NCBI RefSeq assembly: GCF_031877795.1 | Contig: NC_133971.1 | Location: 92,580,154 to 92,644,153, forward strand | Length of the DNA stretch: 64,000 bases | Reading direction: 5' to 3' | Origin: Strix aluco | Taxonomy: Eukaryota; Chordata; Aves; Strigiformes; Strigidae | Shown here: positions 56,501 through 64,000 of the stretch, piece after piece | Numbering within the stretch: position 1 is the first letter of the stretch | How the letters are laid out: each line of letters opens with the position of its first letter | Made by a program: the position numbers and the translations under genes | Notes under the pieces: model-generated | The model's input: only the letters and a program-made list of their open reading frames with translations | Database searches by the model: none | What the model was told of the DNA's origin: nothing

Positions 56501-59500
56501 CTGCCAGGGCCCCTGCGGAGCAGCTGTACATGGAATGTAAGCTGTATTTATGAGGTAAAAGGCTTTGCTGTTGTCTGCAGAAACAAAAACTAGATATTGT
56601 TTGCTCAGCTTTGATGAAGAATTTCATAACCCGGACAGCTTTTCTCTGTAGTTTTATTTCCTATACAACGTACGTGAACTGAATCAGGAGCCATCCAGTT
56701 CCCTTTTGCTTCTAGGCAAGCACATACTCTCCAGCATGTCGTGAGCGGGAAGTACCTGTGCGATGTGAAGGAGCACACAGCCTAACTGCAGCTTATTCAT
56801 CTCGCCCTGTGTCTGTCACTACGAAAGCAAGCCAGTCTGCAACAGGAACGTAGAGAATCTGTTTTGAGCTCACACAGACAGCCTGCAGTCCACTCATCTG
56901 AAAAACTCATCCTGCACCAGAAGGATGCCAATAAAAGACTGCAGCCCTATTTCTTGCACAGAACTGACTGCCAGATTTCATTTAGTTCAAGACAGTGTTA
57001 TTCTACACAAGAAACTCTCCCAGAAAGGATATGCTGGAAAAACACAGGCACATATATTGTTTTACCCGGAGAAACGCACACATTCAGAGCCTGGAAAAAG
57101 CGTTACTTTGAAAGACCTTAAGACTGAGAATAAAAACCAGAAATAAACAGCCTCTTCCGCTCACTAGCCAAGTATACCATAGGATGATCACTGCCTTTAA
57201 TCCAAGGACTCAACAGACGTCACATCATTTCCTAGGTTTCCAAAGCAGCTCTGTTACCAGTCCATACATTTCACCTGACAACCAAGCCTTGGCTGTGCCT
57301 CACCACAGCCCTTTATTAATTTCAGACAGGACTCTTGCTTGCAATGACAGAATAGGGACTTGAGCTTCTACAGGCAGCTCTGCCAGACCAGAGCTGCAGG
57401 TAGCAACTGCTGAAGAACTTTCCCTAAAGTGATTCTCACCCCAGATGAGTGACCCAGTAGCTACTGGGAACCTTACCACGTGTGCTTTATCACACAACAC
57501 AGAGGCAGCAGATGTATGGGTACTGCTGACGATTTCACATTTAAAAGAATGAATGATTTGCCATTTCTTTAATAAGACCCAACAGCTGCAGTGATTTACA
57601 GAGTATATATCCCAACTGCTTTGCTGTAGTAGGCCTTTCTCTACTATGGTGACTTTATAATGAGCTTACATGGATGCACACACCATCCCTGCAATATTTA
57701 GGAGAGTATTTCCACGCACACTGTACCAGCCACAATAATCCTGCTGGTCTCCAACCTAAAATGAAGCTGCCTTGCTTTCAGGACAGCAAGGATGCAAGTT
57801 CTCTTCTATTTCCCAACTTTTTTTCTTTTTTAGAGCCAGACTCTGCAGCGCACATGCTTCATTTCAGTCACGCTTTTGATACCATTCCCTCATAACAAGA
57901 AGGAACTCAAGCCAATCACAAACACAGACATCCCAAACAGCAAGGGCTACCACCAATCAAGTCAAATAAACTCAGCTGAAGACCTGTGAGGAGGATTCCG
58001 CATGCAGACACGGGCTTTGTTTTTGACATATTTTGTTGTGTTAACTGTAACAGATGAGGTTTGATATAGGTGGCTAAAACACAATTAATCCATGCAGTGG
58101 CTGTACCATGATTAATAGTAGTAATGGTTATCTCGCACAGCAAATGTACAAACCACGTGCCTAACATTAGTAACCAGGGAAATTTAAGTGATAACAATAA
58201 ACAGCTTGATTGTTTTAGCAAGCTAACATTACAGAAAAAACACACACTGCAAGTCACAAGCCACAAACACATACAAACAAGCTTACCGGCAAGGGAAACA
58301 GCTTCCCATTTACTTTAATACACAAACTACTAGGGTAATTATCTTCTTGAGGGCAGCTTGTCTCTGCTAGGCATAACCTATATCCCCAAAAAGAGAAAGC
58401 GTCATTTAAGTGTTACCACATTCGTATGTCCCCCACAAACATCTAGGCTTGTGTTACATTGGTCAATTAAGAAGTGAACACTATGAAAAAGGTACCTTAG
58501 CTGAACTTGGACAGTGTAATCTCTCCTGCCCCCTGGTAAGAAGTCCCTGTGACAAAGAGAAAGAAAGAGAGAAGTATCCATTTAGACAGCAGATCTCATA
58601 TTATCGTATTATGCAGAAAGAACTGGCACACCTGCCTCAACATCACTGTGCTTTGCTCTTATTCTTCTTTGACTGAGCTATGAACAAGTCTTACAAGTGA
58701 CACCTCTGTTTAGCTACTGCAAGGTAAGCAGAACTTTAGGATCAGCGTCCTATGTCAAGAGTTTATAGTGACAATAATATATGATGTCGCCAGAGAGGAA
58801 AAAACCCTATGAATTCTCTTGGCTTACACCATAGGTCTTGCAACAACATGAACCCTGGAACAAAAAGATAAAAGCAGCCTTCCATTCCTGCAGCCAGGAA
58901 ACATGCAGGGAAGAAAAGCTTACCACCTCTCTAAAATAGTCACAATTATTTGGAACAAACTAACTGTTAACCTTTTAGTGGCACAGGATTTACCCCAACT
59001 GCATATAAATTCTGCACACAGTAGTTCTTGAGGAAAACCAAACAGATAAACTCAGCATAACTTTGGTGAGGATTATCACTCTGCATCTGCAAGCCTATGA
59101 GATGCATAAAATAAACCAAAACACCCACTCTTTCTCCTAAAATTTTGCAAAAGTTTACCTACACTATGCCACACTCTTATTTCTTACCTGGAAATACAGA
59201 TTTCTCTGACCTGCTGAGGTGTCAAAGCAAAGATAAAAAACTTCTCTTGGAACCTCTGAATACTGCTCTGTACTAGAAAAAAAAAAAAAAAAAGAGACAC
59301 ACAAAAGAGGTTTAGCCATGGTGATTAAAGTCATTGATTAAAACAGAAACTGCAACTGAGTTTTTCCTGGAACAAGGTGTAAGTTACTTAATATAATCAA
59401 ATTGCGGTTGAACTGCATGTAACTGTCAACAGGAAAGCAATGGAACAAATCATTCATTCAACTATATTCAGATGGCTTAATATCACATTACACTTCAGTA

Positions 59501-62500
59501 CTAAAGAAGCTTGGCAAGCTGCATTCAAACAAGCACACAACAAAATGTAACACTGGATACCTGACGAAAAGAGTACCACAGAAAAGATGTTTGATGTTTA
59601 CAACTGTTTTAATGTCCTACAAGGAGAGAACGTGCACCAGAAGTTATTAATGGACAGCTGGTAAATTACTCAATTCAGAAACAGCTAAAGGTAACTAAGC
59701 CTTTGGGAAGGAAGGGAGGGAGCACAACTCCTAATGCCAGAGAAGCCAGCTAGACTTCATGTCTGGGAATTACCGCTCAGTAGCATTTGGCAAACAAGCA
59801 AACAAATACAACTTTCATATCAGAATCCTACTTGTCTATCAATGATGGGAAGCAGTAATATTTTAGTATTAAGGGTTCACAGTATGTACATGTTACTTTT
59901 CTACTTTCTTTCGACTTGAGAAGTTAGAAATCTTGACCTGAAATAAAGGTAGACTGGACTTGTCCAACAGTTTGAAGTAACCAGCAAAGTAGGACAAATG
60001 CAAAAATAGCACAACTAAACCAGGCAAATTTGGAAGAGCTAGTCTGTCTTGTACACTGTGACATTCAGAGAAGATGATCTCTATGCCCAGAAAACACACA
60101 CAAGAAGGAACCAAACACAAAATAGAACCCAGGTGGAGCAAACATCCACACACCCCAAGTTCCTCAAACAATTCAAAACATCTACATTGTGCACGTATGT
60201 GCACACACACACCACAGACAGCATTTTACATTTTAAAATAATACTCAAGCACATATAAAAAAGATCATGGAAATATTTTGTTATTGAATTGACTGTGGTT
60301 TAAAACTAAACCCCACACCTACACCTGCTCTTGTGTTCTTGTATTAGTACAAAAGAACAATTGCACTCACCCCTTTTAAAGAGTCACAGTGAAGTGGACT
60401 ATACTTCTAGCTCTCCGCCCTACCTGTCTATTTGGTTTCTGAATCCTTAACTCTCAAACACACAAAACTTGTTTGTTCCATGTCCAAATCACCCAGGTCT
60501 ACTAACTGGGACTATAAGCTATCCACATGTGGCAGGTGCACCTGCCCAATGAAAACAGGGCTTCTTGGCTGCTGAAGTGTAGCAGCTCCTGATTGCCTTT
60601 GCTCTTGGGGCTTCAGGGCAGTTAGGGCCTTTGGCTATTGAGTGCAGATCAGATTCGGCCTGGCTATAAATGGAGTTCCCTGGGGAGCCATTTTGAGCTC
60701 ATCCCCTGCAGCAGCACACTGCAGTTGAGGACTCTCCCCTTGGGTCGGGATGCTGCTCAAGAAAACTCCTTGAGGTGACTTGGGTTGGGACACTGCCCTA
60801 AGCAGGTCCTCGAAGTTGAGAGCCCTCACTTCTCAGGTGAGTGACAGAGCGTTTTGGGTTGTCGTTAAAACCTAAGGAGTTGTTCCTTGTTACGCGTTTC
60901 GGGTTGCCTGTTAAACCCAAGGAAGTTGTTCTGTTCTCCTCTCACAGACATTCGAACCTGTAATTTGCAGAGGGCTAGTTAATTGTGTTGACAATAAATT
61001 TTTAATTTTTCGTGGTTGCTTGTTTATTTGAGAGCCTCCGTAACACCACACCAATCTAAAACTATTAAACAAAGGAAGCCTCATTTCCAAATTTGCTCAT
61101 GAATCCATGTTAATAGTGATTTTCAGCCAATGTTCATATCCTTCTAACATCAGAAGGATCCATTATTTGCATATCAATTTCCCCACTCCTCCTCACACAG
61201 ATCCGAGTTGTAGCTCTGGCTGCTGCCATCTTCGAGTACTGTGCTCTGGAAAGAGTTTGAAGGCAAGTAAGCACTCAGTTTAATTAATTTTGTCCCACTT
61301 GCCTACATCCTAAGAGAAGCCAAATGTTACAGGACTAGATAATCCTCACTCCTATGACAACTGGGCAACCTGAAATGAAGAGACTACAGTCTGCAAAGGA
61401 AAGAGGAATTTACATGCAGCTCTAACCCCTAAGGAAGGATTCTCCTTTCAGAAAAAAAGGATCATTTCCAAAGTTAAGGAAAACAGCTGTTAGGGAAATT
61501 TCTGGCATATCACTATCACTTCTAGATATCATTGACCAGGAAACAAAAGGTAACTACACAGCAGAAATATAACGTGGAGCATATGTTGCATTTTATGGGA
61601 CAGCACGACTATGTGGCTGGCAACCAGTCTGGTTAACTATGAGCCAAGAGTTGTCCCACAACACAGAATAATTCAGGAACCTAGTTAAGACACTCAGCTA
61701 CTGCGCACAGCGAACATAAGCAGGCGTTAGGCAGGACACGGTGGTGTTGACAGATTATCTCTGTAAAGGTGATGGCAGCAGGAGCCATAGAGCTGTCCAA
61801 GACTGCAGCAACTACTGTACCAATGCTCGGGTTTGATATTAAACTTTTCTCTAACAGGGTGTCATGACACACAAACAGAAGTGACAACAGGCACTGTAAA
61901 TAATGCTTGTTAGTAATGTTTGCTGCTTTGGGTACTGGAGGATGACTAGTGATCAGTGTATGTCTCACCGAGGTACAAGTCACAGCCTAAAAGGCTCTAT
62001 TATCAGTTAAGAAATTAAAAAGTTTTAGAGGATACAAACAGCCTGCAAAATGCTGAAGTGTTTCTAAACAGTATTACTGAACAGTTTGGGAACATTTTCT
62101 ACCATGTAAGGTAAGACAGGTTGAATTTCAAGACAGAAAACAACGTATTTCCAAATAATTAAGCACATTTAAGAGTGAGGCGTTTGAGGAAACTAAACTG
62201 AGACTTCAAGTGATCTGGAAGACAACAGCCCACTCCACATTTTAATATACAGTATGGCAACAACCTGTAGGCTGAGAAACCTTCACTAGAAGGAGCACAA
62301 CATTGAACTCTGCTGCACAAAGTATCTATTTCAGTGTCAGACGTCAGAACCAGCAGAACTGTTGCAGTGAGATAAGCATAATCTACCAAACCAGTGACCT
62401 TGTTCTCTTTACGCTGTTGCAACTTATTAATTTCCCTATATAACCCTGAAATCATTTTCCTGTTGGCCCTGACCGATGGGTTCCTCACTTGTACCAGGCA

Positions 62501-63469
62501 GAGACTTCAAATCTTTCAGTCAAAAGTAGAGGTTCAGACTAAGTATTAGGAAGATTTACTGCCAAGAGGGTGGTCAAACACCGTAACGGGCTTCCTAGAG
62601 ATGTGGTCAATGCCCTAACCCTGTCAGTGTTTAAGAAGCACGTGGAAAACACCCTTAACTATCACACTAACTTTTGGTCCGCCCTGGAGCAGTCAGGCAG
62701 TTAGATGATCATTGTAAGGTTTATTAAACCTTATTAAATATTCAGAAACCGTATTTAATATTCAAAAGGCAAAGATCTTTAATTATATAGTATTTACAGA
62801 AGAGAACACTATTTTCTGAAGTGTGTCTTGGCACTTCTGGGGACAAGCGGTGAAGAGACGACAAGGGTAGGGATGAGAAGGGGAGCCTCCACTTTTCCCC
62901 AGCTGCAAAAAGCCATTTAAGTCTGGACTTAGCACTGTCACAAGCAACACCTATTCCATGAATTAAACAACCTGCAGAGCTATAAAACACTTACCTAGAC
63001 TCGTAGGTTTTATGAGCACATCAAGCACATCATAAAATGGTAGGCTTTTCAGTTGAACATCGGGATGAACAGGTGGAATCGGAGGGGATGGTTGCTGCAT
63101 CTCGAAGTGGGGCTTAGTGTCCTGGAGGAGCACAGAATTCACAGGTGAGGAAGGAGACTGAGACGTGACTGAAGTAGAAGGGAGTGGGTGAATGCCAGCA
63201 ACAGCCAGGTCAGGCTCGACTGGAGAGGAACTACTGTCCAAGTTGAAAACCGTGGGTTTTATAGACGTTAAGTCTGAAAGTCCTTCAATTGTCCTTGGGT
63301 ACCGACGCCTATAAAGTTCTCGGATTTTTATCTGAACCGCTGGGCTGCAGCCGCTCTTCAGTAAGTGCAGCGCCCTCATCAGGAGGTCATGTTTCCTCCC
63401 ACTTTTATTACGTCCAGCAAACCCCAACAACACTTGCAGTTCAGAAACACGAAAACTGGATACCATATT
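43707..63469 (-). CDS. PIAS2: PIAS2 (E3 SUMO-protein ligase PIASx), exons 2 to stop
   Basis: PIAS2 is a nuclear SUMO E3 ligase and transcription co-regulator. Thirteen minus-strand coding exons, all with GT-AG sites and matching phases: 62995-63469, 59188-59272, 58496-58546, 58287-58377, 55815-55949, 52841-52946, 52153-52226, 51099-51259, 50365-50498, 49760-49931, 47380-47519, 45558-45595, 43707-43889 (TGA 43707-43709). Together they encode 614 residues. With the eight residues of the family's first exon, which lies beyond 64000, this gives about 622, close to human PIASx-beta (621 as I recall). Order: SAP domain, PINIT domain, SP-RING, SUMO-interacting motif, Ser/Thr-rich tail. No stop or frameshift is seen, so the gene looks functional. 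Introns hold CR1 pieces and one solo LTR. PIAS2 rather than PIAS1, 3 or 4 is chosen from the near-continuous match to PIAS2 throughout. Confidence 0.96.
44547..44576. repeat. Short CA repeat in the last PIAS2 intron
   Basis: A short interrupted CA dinucleotide run (cagacacacacacacacg) in the intron between PIAS2 exons 13 and 14. It is a simple repeat and likely length-variable. Confidence 0.6.
48077..48170 (-). mobile_element. CR1 LINE 3' fragment in PIAS2 intron 11
   Basis: About 95 bp of CR1 3' end on the minus strand (cacagaatcatctaggttgg, then aaaagaccttgaagatcatc). It lies in the intron between PIAS2 exons 11 and 12, in the same orientation as the gene. Confidence 0.9.
49760..49931 (-). 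CDS. PIAS2: PIAS2 exon 11: SUMO-interacting motif and NLS
   Basis: This exon encodes [17 protein letters not shown], a hydrophobic SUMO-interacting motif followed by serines and an acidic run typical of a CK2-modulated SIM. A basic PPAKRKC segment follows that could serve as a nuclear localisation signal. The acceptor is ttgtttag. The donor GG|gtttgt is weaker than the consensus but keeps the phase of the next exon. Confidence 0.95.
50365..52946 (-). CDS. PIAS2: PIAS2 exons 7-10: SP-RING ligase domain
   Basis: Exons 52841-52946, 52153-52226, 51099-51259 and 50365-50498. The SP-RING, which recruits the E2 UBC9, spans them: SLMCPLGKMRL, then [20 protein letters not shown], then [17 protein letters not shown]. 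The zinc-binding Cys and His residues expected of the family are present (C-x-H-x2-C and C-x2-C). Exon 10 continues with [20 protein letters not shown] and the Lys-rich CPMRLKKEA. Its donor is GAAA|gtacgt. Confidence 0.95.
55815..59272 (-). CDS. PIAS2: PIAS2 exons 3-6: PINIT domain
   Basis: Exons 59188-59272, 58496-58546, 58287-58377 and 55815-55949. They encode [17 protein letters not shown], then [16 protein letters not shown], then [12 protein letters not shown] and [10 protein letters not shown], then [20 protein letters not shown] with the PINIT-type motif (PLNIT). The PINIT domain helps substrate choice and nuclear retention in PIAS proteins. Phases join exactly (85, 51, 91 and 135 bp) and no lesion is seen. 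These exons are too short to stand out as open frames on their own. Confidence 0.95.
60528..61045 (+). mobile_element. Solo LTR of an endogenous retrovirus (518 bp)
   Basis: The element runs from TGTGGCAGGT to CCTCCGTAACA and is flanked by perfect 5-bp repeats CCACA (60523-60527 and 61046-61050). It has a TATA box (TATAAA at 60665-60670) and a poly(A) signal AATAAA at 60993-60998 in the right order for a plus-strand LTR. No internal viral sequence is present, so it is a solo LTR. It sits in PIAS2 intron 2 and is antisense to PIAS2. I cannot name its family. Confidence 0.88.
62530..62735 (+). mobile_element. CR1 LINE 3' fragment in PIAS2 intron 2
   Basis: A plus-strand CR1 3' segment about 200 bp long: ggttcagactaagtattagg, then gagggtggtcaaacacc, then cgggcttcctagagatgtgg, and finally ttagatgatcattgtaagg close to the usual CR1 end. 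It is diverged and ends about 260 bp before PIAS2 exon 2 in plus-strand coordinates. Confidence 0.85.
62995..63469 (-). CDS. PIAS2: PIAS2 exon 2: SAP domain and start of PINIT
   Basis: This exon begins AATATGGTATCC after a ctttctag acceptor. The Met at its second codon is internal: in the family eight residues from exon 1 precede it. The SAP DNA-binding domain follows ([20 protein letters not shown]), containing the LxxLL-type LQVLL motif. A proline/serine-rich linker and the start of the PINIT domain ([17 protein letters not shown]) come next. The donor is CTAG|gtaagt. The open frame running past the donor is intron. Confidence 0.95.
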
Positions 63470-64000
63470 CTAGAAAGAAAAGATATAAGCACAGGTGAAC
63501 CAACAGTACCCCAAGCAGGCCTTTCTGAGGAGCATGGTGAAGCATCTGAACTTCCATCATTCTAGTTTTACACTTGCTACCTTCGGTACTACCCATACCC
63601 TTACTCGACACAAGAGTACAGTTGGTTTAAAACAAAGAAGGTTGAGTTTAGTTGTGTTCATAACTTCAAAAGACTTCTGTTTCCACACTCAAACAATACC
63701 AACAAAACCTTAATGCAACCCATGCAGTGCTATCTTAAATTCTCAGGCAGAAGAGGAAGAAAACAAAAACAAAAAAATCAGATTAATCAGTATTATCACC
63801 TGTCTTCCAACATTCTTTAAGAAATAAAATAAGGAAGTGTTTAAGTTCTGCATAGTTTATTCTGAAAGATCCTTTATTTTGGGCAGCATATTAAATGCAT
63901 GTGTGAACAGAGACAGGCACATCAGGTTTCACTCTTGAAAGGGTGGCACAGCGAGGTGGGCACTTTTTGTAAAAGCTACTAACATACTAACAAACTGTTT

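Overview
This is vertebrate nuclear DNA, most likely from a bird. The repeats are CR1 LINEs (one long copy and several short 3' ends carrying the usual CR1 tail) and solo retroviral LTRs of a type common in avian genomes. The genes are split by large GT-AG introns, and there is one CpG-island promoter. Most of the remaining sequence is AT-rich and non-coding. I cannot name the species.

Layout. 1-18930: no gene recognised; it holds a roughly 3 kb decayed CR1 LINE on the minus strand (about 793-3840), a second, older CR1 fragment (4741-4925) and an AT microsatellite. 18940-19980: CpG island. 19615-40177, plus strand: a 15-exon, intron-bearing copy of EEF2 (translation elongation factor 2). Every exon expected from the human gene can be found in order, but five lesions break it: intron 2 donor GT changed to AT, an in-frame TGA in exon 5, a 1-bp deletion in exon 10, a 1-bp insertion in exon 12 and a 15-bp deletion in exon 14. 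As read, it is an unprocessed pseudogene, or a decayed duplicate or gametologue. 43707-63469, minus strand: PIAS2 (SUMO E3 ligase PIASx, beta-type C-terminus), with 13 coding exons from exon 2 to the stop. All are in frame with intact splice sites. Exon 1 lies beyond the right edge.

The two genes are tail to tail, with about 3.5 kb between their stop codons. Introns carry three solo LTRs (35472-36393, 38962-39567, 60528-61045). All three are antisense to their host gene, and two have perfect 5-bp target-site duplications. PIAS2 maps to human 18q21, which corresponds to the avian Z/W. Canonical avian EEF2, as far as I recall, is on a GC-rich microchromosome. The EEF2 copy beside PIAS2 therefore suggests an old duplication onto a sex chromosome followed by decay, but the sequence alone does not prove this. 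No operon-like or defence-like system was seen. The most interesting object is the nearly complete but broken EEF2 copy behind an apparently well-preserved CpG island.
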